DNA of 64,000 bases from CAIOYC01 sp964243985 (GTDB lineage: Bacteria; Pseudomonadota; Alphaproteobacteria; Caulobacterales; Caulobacteraceae): NCBI GenBank assembly GCA_964243985.1, contig CAXTHJ010000003.1, positions 1-64,000 of the forward strand, given 5' to 3'. Made by a program: the position numbers and the translations under genes. Positions within the stretch are counted from its first letter, which is position 1. Every line of letters begins with the position of its first letter. Positions 1 to 8,506 of the stretch are shown here, piece by piece. Below the pieces are notes generated by a model. It searched no databases and was not told where the DNA came from. It saw only the letters and a program-made list of their open reading frames with translations.

Positions 1-37
1 GGCTGGGGCCGTTGCCCTGCGTCGGCGGGCACGCAGG

Positions 38-248
38 GTGAGGACCGCCCCGATCGTGCTCCTGCTGGCGACACTGGCGCACCCGTCCCGCGGCCAGGTC
101 TGCGCTGCCAGCGGGACCAGTGAGGCGTTCGGCGCATACAACCCGTTCAGCAGCACGGCCACCACCAGCACCGCGACCCTGTCGGTCAGCTGCCAGAGCG
201 CCGCGTCCGTCCTGGTGTCCTACACGCTCGCCGTGGGCGGCGGCGGCG
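38..248 (+). CDS. Spore coat protein U (SCPU) domain protein, N-terminal fragment only
   Basis: A GTG start is followed by a short hydrophobic leader (about 20 residues, ending near RGQV) and then a segment typical of the secreted SCPU/Csu-pilin family: a cysteine, an AFGAYNPFSS-like core, a Thr/Ser-rich strand, a second cysteine and a VSYTLAVGGG strand. SCPU subunits are periplasmic or chaperone-usher-type pilins of about 150-170 residues. Here the homology stops after about 65 residues inside a GGC-rich run. The downstream DNA codes in a different frame for a Rieske oxygenase, so at least half the protein is missing. Family assignment rests on pattern recognition. A real deletion and an assembly join are both possible, and the position at the very edge of the window favours an assembly artefact. 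Confidence 0.6.
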
Positions 249-1283
249 GGGGACTACTTCACCACCCGCATCGTCGGCGAACCGATCATCGTCTCCCGCA
301 CCCGCCAGGGCGAGCTGAAGGCCATGTCCGCCGTCTGCCAGCACCGCGCCATGCTGGTGGCGGAGGGGCGGGGCAACACGCGGGGTTTCGTCTGCCCCTA
401 TCACCATTGGGTCTACGGCCTCGACGGCGACCTGATCAACGCACCGGCGATGGAGCGCACTTGCGATTTCGACAAGGGCGCGGTGAGGTTGCCGGCGTTC
501 AAGGTAGAGGTCTGGCTTGGGTTCGTCTTCATCAACTTCGACGCCGACGCGCCGCCCTTGGCTCAGCGCTTGACTGCCGTGGCGGACGCCCTCGCCGGCT
601 ACGACCTCGCCGCCGCCGAGGGGCCGCCGCCCATGACCGGGAGCTTCGCTTGGAACTGGAAGGTGATGTTCGAGAACAACAATGACGGCTACCATGCCTC
701 CAAGCTCCATCGCGGCCCGCTGCACGACTTCGTACCAAGCGAGCGCGCCATTTTTCCGGCCGCCAAGCCGACCGACGCCGGATTCTTGCGCTTTAACGAA
801 ACCACCCACCCCGACGCCAGCTTCAACCCGACGCAGAAGGCGGTGCTGCCGATCTTCCCCAAGCTGACGGCGGAGGACCGGGGTCGGATGACCTTCGCCA
901 ACGTGCCGCCGACCCTATCCCTAGTGATGACCAGCGACTTGGTGATCTTCCTGATTCTGCGCGCCACGGGGCCGGAGACGATGGAGCAGGACACCGGCCT
1001 CTTGGTCGCTCCCGGCGCCATGGACGATCCCGCCTTCGAGCACCGGCTGGAGATGATCATGACCAGCGCCGGCAAGATCATCGCCCAGGACATGCATGTG
1101 GACGCCCTGGTGCAGGAGGGCCTGCGCTCCCGCTTCGCCACACGCAGCCGCTATTCCTGGCAGGAGGGGGCGCAGGCGCAGTTCAACCAGTGGCTGGTGC
1201 CCCGCTATCAGGCTTGCTGGCGGACGATGAATGGGGGCAAAGGCGCGGTTCACAATTTCTCATCCGCTTCCGAGGCCGCATGA
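249..1283 (+). CDS. Rieske aromatic-ring-hydroxylating oxygenase alpha subunit, 5'-truncated
   Basis: Recognisable from GDYFTTRIVG onward. Counting that Gly as residue 1, the Rieske [2Fe-2S] ligands are C30/H32 and C49/H52 (CQH...CPYHH). The C-terminal catalytic domain has the mononuclear iron signature NNNDGYHASKLH (two His ligands) and a later DMHVDALVQEGLRS segment carrying the likely acidic ligand. Such proteins use electrons from a reductase partner, not seen here, to dioxygenate, hydroxylate or demethylate aromatic or related substrates. The usual 35-45 residues before the GDYF strand are absent and no start codon suits them. The upstream bases belong to an SCPU gene in another frame. 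The TGA stop overlaps the ATG of the next gene, so the intact parent gene probably headed the operon with the extradiol dioxygenase and amidase genes. Confidence 0.85.
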   Translation, partial: GDYFTTRIVGEPIIVSRTRQGELKAMSAVCQHRAMLVAEGRGNTRGFVCPYHHWVYGLDGDLINAPAMERTCDFDKGAVRLPAFKVEVWLGFVFINFDADAPPLAQRLTAVADALAGYDLAAAEGPPPMTGSFAWNWKVMFENNNDGYHASKLHRGPLHDFVPSERAIFPAAKPTDAGFLRFNETTHPDASFNPTQKAVLPIFPKLTAEDRGRMTFANVPPTLSLVMTSDLVIFLILRATGPETMEQDTGLLVAPGAMDDPAFEHRLEMIMTSAGKIIAQDMHVDALVQEGLRSRFATRSRYSWQEGAQAQFNQWLVPRYQACWRTMNGGKGAVHNFSSASEAA

Positions 1284-2092
1284 CGTCTTCCACGATGCCC
1301 GCCGTCTTCTTTGGTCATGGCAGCCCCATGATCGCGCTGGAGACCAACGACACCACCAAGGCCTGGAAGGTGCTGGCCGACTCGCTTCCCCGCCCTAAGG
1401 CAATCCTTTGCGTCTCCGCCCACTGGGTGACGCGAGGCACGGCGGTCACCGCAATGGCGAGGCCGAAGACCATCCACGACTTCGGCGCCTTCCCCCAGGC
1501 GCTGTTCGACGTTCAATATCCTGCCCCCGGCGACGTCGCCCTGGCCGTGCGCGTGAAGGCGCTGCTGGCGCCGACGGTCGTGACCCTGGACCAGCAGTGG
1601 GGCCTGGATCACGGCACATGGTCGGTGCTGTGCAAGGCCTATCCCAATGCCGACGTGCCGGTGGTTCAGCTCAGCATGGACGCGACGCTCAGCGATCACG
1701 GCCGGTTCGACATCGGGCAGCGGCTCAGCGGGCTTCGGGACGAAGGCGTTCTGATCGTCGGCACCGGCAACATCGTACACAATCTTGGTCGCATGGACTG
1801 GAGCGCTCGCTACGGCCCGGCCTTCGACTGGGCCGCGCGGTTCAACGACGCCATCCGCGCGGCGGTTTTGGACGATAAGCCGGAGCAGGTGATCGGCTAC
1901 GCCAAGCTCGGCGCCGACGCCGCCCTGTCGGCCCCCACGCCCGACCACTTCTGGCCGCTGCTCTATGTGCTGGGCGCCCGTCGCCCCGGCGAAGCGGCGC
2001 GGATCATCACCGACCATATCGAGCACGGCTCGCTCAGCATGACCGGCGTAGTGCTGGGTGAAGACGGTGCGGCGAGCCGGATCGCCGCCTGA
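1280..2092 (+). CDS. LigB-family extradiol dioxygenase (4,5-DOPA dioxygenase type)
   Basis: A 270-residue protein of the class III extradiol ring-cleavage family (LigB/YgiD/DODA), which opens catechol-like rings using a non-haem metal. Visible family landmarks are FFGHGSPM near the N-terminus (metal-binding His), SAHW around residue 57, LDHGTWSVL near the middle and GTGNIVHNLG further on. Length matches the YgiD group of about 260-270 residues. The chosen ATG overlaps the TGA of the upstream Rieske gene by the ATGA pattern; an internal ATG at 1295 is an alternative. Following a Rieske hydroxylase, a ring-cleaving enzyme makes biochemical sense, but the true substrate is not readable from sequence. 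Confidence 0.88.
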   Translation: MTSSTMPAVFFGHGSPMIALETNDTTKAWKVLADSLPRPKAILCVSAHWVTRGTAVTAMARPKTIHDFGAFPQALFDVQYPAPGDVALAVRVKALLAPTVVTLDQQWGLDHGTWSVLCKAYPNADVPVVQLSMDATLSDHGRFDIGQRLSGLRDEGVLIVGTGNIVHNLGRMDWSARYGPAFDWAARFNDAIRAAVLDDKPEQVIGYAKLGADAALSAPTPDHFWPLLYVLGARRPGEAARIITDHIEHGSLSMTGVVLGEDGAASRIAA

Positions 2093-2106
2093 GCTAAAGG
2101 AAAACC

Positions 2107-3189
2107 ATGGCCTTCATTTGCGAAGCCGGCGAAACCCGGACCGTTCCCGCGCCCGGCGCCCTGCACGAATTGAAGGCGACGGTTCAAACGATCCACTGGG
2201 GCTACTTCGACGCCGCCATTCCCCCCGTGCTGCGGGTCAAGAGCGGCGACCTGATCCAGGCGGAGGCGATCACCCACCACGCCGGCGACGCGCCGGAGCT
2301 GATGATGGACGAAGGCGTCACCGCCATCTTCGACGGCGTGCCGGAGGCCGACCGCAATCCCGGCGTCCACATCATGACCGGCCCGATCTACATCGAGGAC
2401 GCCAAGCCCGGCGATATGCTGGAGGTACGTTATCTGTCAATGACGCCGCGCTGCGCCTACGGCTCCAACCTCGCCGCCAACTGGGGCTTTCTCTACAAGG
2501 AGTTTGGCGAGAAGGAGCGGGTGACCATCTACCAGCTCGACGCCAATGTGCAGACCGCCTCCGCCCTCTACGCCTACAACTTTCCCGGCAAGTACCTAGT
2601 GCCCGGCACGGTCACCCGCTGCCCGGAATGCGACCGCCAGACCGCGCTGAAGGGCGTCCGCGTGCCCGCTCGCCCGCACCTTGGCACCGCAGGCGTGGCG
2701 CCCGACGTGATGGGCCGCGTCTCCACCATTCCGCCGGGCGTCCACGGTGGCAACATAGACAACTGGCGGATCGGCGCGGGCGCGACGATGTATTACCCGG
2801 TGCAGGTGGACGGCGCTCTCTTCTCCATCGGCGATCCGCACGTGAGCCAGGGCGACGGCGAGATTTCCGGCACCGCGATCGAGGCCTCCCTGAACGTCCT
2901 CTTCCAGGTGATCCTCAGGAAAGACTTCCAGTTCCCCTCCCCGATCCTGGAATCGCCCAAATACTGGATGACCCACGGCTTCAGCGAGGACCTGAACCTC
3001 GCCATGCGCGAGGCGTCGCTGAACATGCTGTCCCTGCTGCACGACCATGTGGGCCTCTCCAAGGTGGACGCGTACTCGCTGATGAGCGTCGCCTCCGACT
3101 TCACGGTGACCCAGGTGGTGGACGGCCGGCAGGGCTGCCACGCCCGCATCCCGCGCTCGATCTTCCCGCCGAAGTCGGGCGTCAGCTAG
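2107..3189 (+). CDS. Acetamidase/formamidase family protein
   Basis: A 360-residue cytoplasmic protein of the FmdA/AmdA family, which hydrolyses small amides such as formamide or acetamide to the acid and ammonia. Family hallmarks are the N-terminal WG-FD segment followed by a SGDLIQAEAITHHAGD region, HIMTGPIYIEDAKPGDMLEV, IPPGVHGGNIDNW, and the conserved GDPHVSQGDGEI stretch. The ATG is preceded by an AAAGGA Shine-Dalgarno. The gene lies 14 bp after the dioxygenase and in the same direction, so it is probably the last gene of that operon. Its 3' end overlaps the 3' end of the convergent ribokinase gene by 8 bp. The exact amide substrate is unknown. Confidence 0.9.
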   Translation: MAFICEAGETRTVPAPGALHELKATVQTIHWGYFDAAIPPVLRVKSGDLIQAEAITHHAGDAPELMMDEGVTAIFDGVPEADRNPGVHIMTGPIYIEDAKPGDMLEVRYLSMTPRCAYGSNLAANWGFLYKEFGEKERVTIYQLDANVQTASALYAYNFPGKYLVPGTVTRCPECDRQTALKGVRVPARPHLGTAGVAPDVMGRVSTIPPGVHGGNIDNWRIGAGATMYYPVQVDGALFSIGDPHVSQGDGEISGTAIEASLNVLFQVILRKDFQFPSPILESPKYWMTHGFSEDLNLAMREASLNMLSLLHDHVGLSKVDAYSLMSVASDFTVTQVVDGRQGCHARIPRSIFPPKSGVS

Positions 3190-4114
3190 GGTCGAACGAC
3201 GCTACAAAGGCGTCGAGTTCGGCACGGTAGGGCATCGAAACCGCCGCGCCGGGTTTGCAGACCGATAGCGCAGCGGCGGCGTTCGCTTGGGTGACCGCGT
3301 CGGCAAGCTCGGCGCCGCCCGCAAGAAACGCCGCCAGCACGCCGCAGAAGCAGTCGCCGGCCCCCGTCGTATCGGTGGCCGAGACCTTGCGCCCCTCAAT
3401 CATGTGCGCATCGGTTTGCGTCACCAACAGGGATCCCGCCGCGCCCAATGTGACGATGACGCGCTGGTCAAGACGCCTGATGAGGCTCCTGGCCGCATCG
3501 ACGAGCAAACCCTGGTTTGTGGGCGGCGCCTTCAACTCGGCGAAGGTTTCAAGCTCCGTCTCGTTCAGGATAAGGATGTCGACGAGGTCAAACAAAGGCC
3601 TGGCCTCCAAACGGGCCGGCGCCGCGTTTAAAATCTTGAGGCCCGCGTCGGCCGCGCCGCGCTGGAAAAACGCCGCAACGGTCTCCAGCGGCGACTCCAG
3701 TTGCGCCAGGAGAACAGCATTGGCCATCGAGTCCGCGGTAGGAAGATGTTGCGGCTTCAGCGCCATATTGGCGCCGCCGTTGACCACGATGAGATTCTCG
3801 CCGCCGGCGTCCACGCAAATAAACGCCCGGCCGGTGCCGCAGCCGTCTATCTCAACCACGTTGTCGGTGCAGACGCCGGCGTCGGACAGAACGGCCTTCA
3901 GGTAATGACCGGCTTGGTCGCGGCCCAAGGCGGCGATGAGCCGAACCGCTACGCCCATCCGCGCCGCCGCCACCGCCTGATTGGCGCCTTTGCCGCCCGG
4001 ACTTTCGTCGGTGCGTAAGGCGGCGACCGTCTCGCCGGGCCGAGGCAAGCTCGCCACCTGCATCACCTCGTCGAGATTGACGGACCCCAAGACGTAGACG
4101 CTGCTCATGTTCAT
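3182..4114 (-). CDS. rbsK: Ribokinase (PfkB family carbohydrate kinase)
   Basis: 310 residues of PfkB fold. The N-terminal GSVNLDEVM and SPGGKGANQAVAAARMG are the classical ribokinase sugar-binding signature. The C-terminal DTTGAGDCFCGVLAAFL carries the anion hole and the catalytic Asp (GAGD), followed by a NAAAALSVCKPGA helix. The expected reaction is ATP-dependent phosphorylation of D-ribose at O5. The start could be either of two in-frame ATGs (4114 or 4108). The gene stands alone here, with no ribose transporter or LacI regulator beside it, so specificity for ribose versus another pentose or nucleoside is inferred from the family only. Confidence 0.88.
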   Translation of the reverse strand: MNMSSVYVLGSVNLDEVMQVASLPRPGETVAALRTDESPGGKGANQAVAAARMGVAVRLIAALGRDQAGHYLKAVLSDAGVCTDNVVEIDGCGTGRAFICVDAGGENLIVVNGGANMALKPQHLPTADSMANAVLLAQLESPLETVAAFFQRGAADAGLKILNAAPARLEARPLFDLVDILILNETELETFAELKAPPTNQGLLVDAARSLIRRLDQRVIVTLGAAGSLLVTQTDAHMIEGRKVSATDTTGAGDCFCGVLAAFLAGGAELADAVTQANAAAALSVCKPGAAVSMPYRAELDAFVASFDPS

Positions 4115-4192
4115 TCGATACGACTTCAGCGCGCATCAAATCGGAAACTGATTAACCGCGACATCCGGCGCATCCAGCGTTGATGAGAGAAA

Positions 4193-4268
4193 TGGTGCCG
4201 CTTAGGTGACTCGAACACCTGACCCCATCATTACGAATGATGTGCTCTACCAGCTGAGCTAAAGCGGC
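4193..4268 (-). tRNA. tRNA-Thr (anticodon CGT)
   Basis: On the minus strand the cloverleaf is complete. The acceptor stem GCCGCTT pairs with AAGCGGC, the D-arm is GCTC...GAGC, and the anticodon stem CATCA/TGATG encloses loop TTCGTAA (anticodon CGT, reading ACG). The T-arm is AGGTG-TTCGAGT-CACCT, then discriminator A and an encoded CCA. Total length is 76 nt including CCA. No integrase or duplicated 3' end is visible next to it. Confidence 0.97.
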
Positions 4269-4370
4269 CCGGAACCACGGCGGGCGAGGGGGGCTCTTTA
4301 CCGGCGTGGGGCGAGCTTGCCAAGGGCGTGCGGAGATGCGCCGTGAGTGGGGAAGGGTTTCACCTGATCC

Positions 4371-5087
4371 TCAGCCGCGGGCTTCTGCGGTCAGATCGGC
4401 GAGCAAGGTCATAAGAGCGGCCTCCGTCGGCTCGGCGGCGGGGCGTGTGCGGCGAAAGCCGGCTCGCTTCAGGGGTTCGATACAGGCCGGCGACAGGCCG
4501 AGCGCCTCGATCTGGCTCATGGCGAAACTTCCATGGGCAATCAGCGCCGCCGCGATCTGCCCGCCCTGCGGCGAATGGATCAGGACGGCGGTTAAGGCCC
4601 CCGTCTGCATGGCCTGGAGCACCGTCGGTGACAGAGTTTTAGAGGGCTCGGCGTGATAGACCGTCACCCGACGCGCCGGCAGCCCAGCGTCTGCGAGCTG
4701 TCGCACAAGGTCGCCCGCCGTCTTTTGCGCTGAGAGATGCACCACGGCGAGGGGCCGCTCCGCCAGGATCAATGCGGCCAGTGTATTCACATCACCTTCC
4801 GCCGATAAAACGTCGGTGAAGCCCGCCCGCCGAGCCGCGTTAGCCGTCGTGTCGCCCACGGCGAACACCCTTCGGTCGCGGGGCAGGTGGGGCGGCAGAT
4901 GCAGGAGCGCCTGGCTGCTGGTGAAGGCCAGCGTCTCGAAGGGGTCGAGGTTGAGGGTCGCCGCCTCGGGGTTAATGGTGAGCAGCGGCGCAATGAGCGG
5001 CTCCAAGCCGAGCGCCCTTACCCGCGCCGCCGTAGCGGCCGCCCCCGGCTCGGCCCGGGTGATCCAGACCGTGCGGGCGCTATCCAA
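4371..5087 (-). CDS. hemD: Uroporphyrinogen-III synthase
   Basis: A 238-residue HemD-family protein, which closes and inverts ring D of hydroxymethylbilane to give uroporphyrinogen III for haem and related tetrapyrroles. HemD proteins are poorly conserved. The call rests on the N-terminal VWITRAEPGAAATA, the LAFTSSQALLHL segment after about 50 residues, FAVGDTTANAARRAGF, and the later VLIHSPQGGQIAAAL, together with position. The start overlaps the end of hemC by 8 bp on the same strand, the usual hemCD arrangement. Translation is probably coupled. Confidence 0.9.
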   Translation of the reverse strand: MDSARTVWITRAEPGAAATAARVRALGLEPLIAPLLTINPEAATLNLDPFETLAFTSSQALLHLPPHLPRDRRVFAVGDTTANAARRAGFTDVLSAEGDVNTLAALILAERPLAVVHLSAQKTAGDLVRQLADAGLPARRVTVYHAEPSKTLSPTVLQAMQTGALTAVLIHSPQGGQIAAALIAHGSFAMSQIEALGLSPACIEPLKRAGFRRTRPAAEPTEAALMTLLADLTAEARG

Positions 5088-6021
5088 GACTGAGCTTGTC
5101 GCCAGCCTCGTCGCGGATGGCGCGGCCTAAGGCGAGGCCGAGAGTCCGCGCCGCGCTTTCACCGGCGTCGAAGGGCGTTCTATCTTCGCGCCGCCAACGC
5201 TGAACGCCGTCCGGCGTCAGGGCCTCTACCGTCAGGACCAAATCCGCGCCGTCCCGCCGGGCATAGGCGCCGATGGCGGTCTTGCAGGAGCCTTCCAGGG
5301 CTTCCAGCGCACCGCGCTCTGCGGCGGTGGCGATGCCGGTTTCGGGATTGCGCAGGGCGACGACCCAGGGCGCCTCGCAGTCCTCCGCGCGGGTTTCGAC
5401 CGCAAGACACCCCTGTCCCGGCGCAGGCGGCATTGCGACGGGATCGAACAATTCGATAGCGTGGTGTTCGAGACCGAGACGCTTCAAGCCTGACAAAGCG
5501 AGCAGGGTGGCGTCGCACTGGCCGGCCTCAAGCTTGGCGAGGCGGGTCTGAACATTGCCGCGCAGCATGACGATCGAAAGGTCCGGGCGGCGATGCAGGG
5601 CCTGGGCGGCCCGGCGGAGGCTGGCGGTGCCGAGGCGGGCGCCGTGCGGCAGGTCTTCAAAGCGGCCGAACCGGTTGGCGATGAAGGCGTCGCGGGGATC
5701 TTCCCGCTCGGGGAAGGCGGCGAGCGCGAGCCCCGGCCGGCGGTCGGCGGGCACGTCCTTCAAGGAATGGACAGCGCAATCCACTTCGCCATTCAGCAGC
5801 GCCGCCTCGATCTCCTTGGTGAACAGGGCCTTGCCGCCGATCTCCAGCAGGCGCCGGTCCTGGATGCGGTCTCCGGAGGTGGTGATCAGCACCAGCGGCG
5901 CGAGCTCGTCCGCAAGATCCGGCGTTCCGCCGAGCGCCTGGGCGATCTGTGCCTGCATCTGGCGCGCCTGGACCTGAGCCAGGGGCGAGGATCGTGTGCC
6001 TATGCGGACAGGGAAGACCAT
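5080..6021 (-). CDS. hemC: Porphobilinogen deaminase (hydroxymethylbilane synthase)
   Basis: 313 residues, normal length for HemC, which polymerises four porphobilinogens into hydroxymethylbilane. Diagnostic segments are the N-terminal RIGTRSSPLAQVQA, then GEVDCAVHSLKDVP, RGNVQTRLAKLEAGQCDATLLALSGLKRLG, PAPGQGCLAVE, and EGSCKTAIGAYA with the cysteine that carries the dipyrromethane cofactor. It is followed by hemD with an 8-bp overlap. The start lies only 62 bp from the tsaD start on the opposite strand, so the two operons share a compact divergent promoter region. Confidence 0.97.
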   Translation of the reverse strand: MVFPVRIGTRSSPLAQVQARQMQAQIAQALGGTPDLADELAPLVLITTSGDRIQDRRLLEIGGKALFTKEIEAALLNGEVDCAVHSLKDVPADRRPGLALAAFPEREDPRDAFIANRFGRFEDLPHGARLGTASLRRAAQALHRRPDLSIVMLRGNVQTRLAKLEAGQCDATLLALSGLKRLGLEHHAIELFDPVAMPPAPGQGCLAVETRAEDCEAPWVVALRNPETGIATAAERGALEALEGSCKTAIGAYARRDGADLVLTVEALTPDGVQRWRREDRTPFDAGESAARTLGLALGRAIRDEAGDKLSLG

Positions 6022-6083
6022 GCCGCGATCTAAAGGCGCACGGGCGAAGTCGCAATGCCGCGCTTGAGGCGTTAGAAAGGGGG

Positions 6084-7172
6084 ATGGACAAGGGCCTCAC
6101 CATCCTGGGCATTGAAACCAGCTGCGACGAGACCGCCGCCGCCGTAGTGCGCCTGCGCGGCCATCAGGTCGACGTGCTCTCCTCCGTCATCGCCAGTCAG
6201 ATCGCCGAGCACGCGCCCTATGGCGGCGTCGTGCCCGAGATCGCCGCGCGCGCCCACGTTGAGGTGGTGGATACCGTCATCGCCCGCGCCATGGGTGACG
6301 CGGCGATCGGCTTCGACGCCTTGGACGGGGTGGCGGCGACGGCGGGGCCGGGGCTTGTCGGCGGCGTGATGGTCGGGCTGTCGGCGGGCAAGGCCATCGC
6401 CCTGGCGCGCGGCCTGCCGCTGATGGCGGTGAATCATCTGGAGGGTCACGCCCTGTCGGCGCGGCTGGCGGACGCGGCGCCCTATCCTTTCCTGCTGCTG
6501 CTGGTGTCGGGCGGCCACTGCCAGCTTCTGAGCGTGGACGGCGTCGGGCGCTACCGGCGGCTCGGAACCACTATCGACGATGCGGCGGGGGAGGCGTTCG
6601 ACAAGATCGCCTCCACCCTCGGCCTGCCCTATCCTGGAGGGCCGGCGCTGGAAAAGTTGGCTGTTGGCGGTGATGCCGGGCGCTATATCCTGCCCCGCGC
6701 GCTCCTGGGACGGGACGGTTGTGACTTCTCGTTCTCAGGCCTGAAGACCGCCGCCGCCCGCATCGCCGCGGCGCTCACCACTGACGATGAGCGCCGCGAC
6801 CTCGCCGCCGCCGTGCAGTGCGCCATCGCCCGCCAGCTGGTGGAGCGGTCGCAGAAGGCCATGGTGCAGCACCTGCACGCCCACGACGGCGAGGGGCGCC
6901 TCTTCGTGGTGGCGGGGGGCGTCGCCGCCAACCAGACGGTTCGAGACAAGCTGAAGGCCGCTGCAGAGACGCACGGCTTCGCCTTCGCCGCGCCGCCGCT
7001 GAAATATTGTACCGACAATGCCGCCATGATCGCGCTGGCGGGCGCCGAGCGGCTGGCGGCCGGCCTAATCGACGACATAGACGTGGCGGCCCGGCCCCGC
7101 TGGCCGCTGGACGAAGCTTCGGCCCTGAACAACCCCATCCACGTTCCCGGCCGCAAAGGCGCCAAGGCATGA
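6084..7172 (+). CDS. tsaD: tRNA N6-adenosine threonylcarbamoyltransferase
   Basis: A 362-residue TsaD (Kae1/Gcp family), which with TsaB/C/E makes the t6A37 modification of ANN-decoding tRNAs. It begins ILGIETSCDETAAAVV and has VPEIAARAHVE, MAVNHLEGHALSA (metal-binding His pair), GLVGGVMVGLSAGKAIA and the C-terminal CTDNAAMIALAG. An in-frame extension upstream exists, but the ATG at 6084 has a purine-rich AGAAAGGGGG Shine-Dalgarno and starts the protein at the family's usual point. gpsA follows after 13 bp. Confidence 0.96.
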   Translation: MDKGLTILGIETSCDETAAAVVRLRGHQVDVLSSVIASQIAEHAPYGGVVPEIAARAHVEVVDTVIARAMGDAAIGFDALDGVAATAGPGLVGGVMVGLSAGKAIALARGLPLMAVNHLEGHALSARLADAAPYPFLLLLVSGGHCQLLSVDGVGRYRRLGTTIDDAAGEAFDKIASTLGLPYPGGPALEKLAVGGDAGRYILPRALLGRDGCDFSFSGLKTAAARIAAALTTDDERRDLAAAVQCAIARQLVERSQKAMVQHLHAHDGEGRLFVVAGGVAANQTVRDKLKAAAETHGFAFAAPPLKYCTDNAAMIALAGAERLAAGLIDDIDVAARPRWPLDEASALNNPIHVPGRKGAKA

Positions 7173-7185
7173 AACGAGTGAGCGC

Positions 7186-8187
7186 ATGAGCGAGATCAAG
7201 TCCGTCGGCGTCATCGGCGCGGGCGCCTGGGGCACGGCCCTGGCCCAGGTCTGCTGCCGCGCGGGGCTCGACGTCACCCTCTGGGCGCGGGAGCCTGAAG
7301 TGGCGGAGAGCGTCCGCGACTTCCGCCAGAACGCCCTCTTCCTGCCCGGCGTCGAGCTTGAGCCGGCGCTGAAGGTCACCGGCGACCTCGCCGATCTCGC
7401 CGGCGCCGACATGATCTTGGCGGTTCCGCCGGCTCAGCACGTGCGCGCCACCCTGACCGCCTTCGCGCCGCACGCCCGCGCCGGCCTGCCCGTGGTGCTC
7501 TGCGCCAAAGGGGTGGAGCAGGGCTCGCTCAAGCTGATGACCGAGGTGCTGGCGGAGGTTATCCCCCACGCTGCGCCCGCCGTACTGTCAGGCCCAAGCT
7601 TCGCCGGCGAGGTGGCGCGGGGGCTGCCCACCGCCGTCACTTTGGCCTGCGGCGACCAAACCTGCGCCGACCGGCTGGCGCACGCTCTGGCGACGCCCAC
7701 CTTCCGGCCGTACCTCTCCACCGATCTGATCGGAGCCGAGGCCGGGGGCGCTGTGAAGAACGTGCTCGCCATCGCCTGCGGGGTGGTGGAGGGCAAGGGC
7801 CTGGGCCGCAGCGCCCACGCCGCCCTGATCACCCGCGGGTTCGCCGAGTTGACCCGGCTGGCGACCGCGCTCGGCGGCCAAGCTGAGACCGTTGCGGGGC
7901 TTTGCGGCCTGGGCGATCTCGTCCTCACCTGCTCCTCGCCTCAGTCGCGCAACATGAGTGTCGGGCTGGCGCTCGGGCGCGGCGAGACCCTGCAGCAGGC
8001 GCTCTCTGGCAAGCTTTCCGTGGCGGAAGGCGTCGCCTCCGCCCCTGCCGTGCGTGAACTGGCGCGGCGCCTGGGGGTGGAGACGCCCATCTGTGAAGCG
8101 GTCGCCGCTGTGCTCTTGGGCGAGATCGGCATAGACACCGCCATCGACGGGCTGCTATCGCGCCCCCTCCGCGCCGAATCCGAGTAG
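7186..8187 (+). CDS. gpsA: NAD(P)-dependent glycerol-3-phosphate dehydrogenase
   Basis: 333 residues. The N-terminal Rossmann motif GVIGAGAWGTALAQV, LCAKGVEQGSL, LSGPSFAGEVARGLPTAV, GGAVKNVLAIACGVVEG and GLGDLVLTCSS are all GpsA landmarks. It reduces dihydroxyacetone phosphate to sn-glycerol-3-phosphate for phospholipid synthesis. It lies 13 bp behind tsaD and upstream of a YciI gene, an arrangement common in alphaproteobacteria. All catalytic segments look intact. Confidence 0.96.
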   Translation: MSEIKSVGVIGAGAWGTALAQVCCRAGLDVTLWAREPEVAESVRDFRQNALFLPGVELEPALKVTGDLADLAGADMILAVPPAQHVRATLTAFAPHARAGLPVVLCAKGVEQGSLKLMTEVLAEVIPHAAPAVLSGPSFAGEVARGLPTAVTLACGDQTCADRLAHALATPTFRPYLSTDLIGAEAGGAVKNVLAIACGVVEGKGLGRSAHAALITRGFAELTRLATALGGQAETVAGLCGLGDLVLTCSSPQSRNMSVGLALGRGETLQQALSGKLSVAEGVASAPAVRELARRLGVETPICEAVAAVLLGEIGIDTAIDGLLSRPLRAESE

Positions 8188-8212
8188 ACGTGGACTTCAA
8201 CTGGGGACTTTA

Positions 8213-8500
8213 ATGCCGCTCTACGCCCTCATTTGCGTCGATCACAAAGGATCGCTGGAGCTGCGCCAGAAGGTTCGCGATGAACACCTGGCCTATTGTC
8301 GCGCGCCAGGCTCACCCGTGCGGATCGCCGGCGCGGTGCTGGACGAAGACGGGCAGCCCGACGGCTCCCTTGTCATCATCGAGTGCGAAAGCCAGGTGGC
8401 GGCCGAAACCTTCGCCAGCGCCGATCCTTATGCCAAGGCCGGCCTGTTCTCCAGCGTCGCCGTCAAGCCGTGGCGGCTGGCCATCGGCGCGGTGGGCTGA
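8213..8500 (+). CDS. YciI-like protein
   Basis: 95 residues of the YciI/YCII fold (a ferredoxin-like alpha+beta domain related to muconolactone isomerase). It starts MPLYALICVDHKGSLELR, has the REHL-like EHLAYC segment with the conserved His, a GAVLDEDGQPDGSLVIIE strand pair and the SADPYAKAGLF segment typical of the family. Function is not established for most members. It sits between gpsA and a small Rieske protein on the same strand with gaps of 25 and 6 bp, so it is likely cotranscribed. Confidence 0.88.
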   Translation: MPLYALICVDHKGSLELRQKVRDEHLAYCRAPGSPVRIAGAVLDEDGQPDGSLVIIECESQVAAETFASADPYAKAGLFSSVAVKPWRLAIGAVG

Positions 8501-8506
8501 TCCAGC

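Noticed and set aside
4193..4268. tRNA-Thr as an integration site of an island
   Set aside because: No integrase, no repeated tRNA 3' end and only housekeeping genes on both sides.
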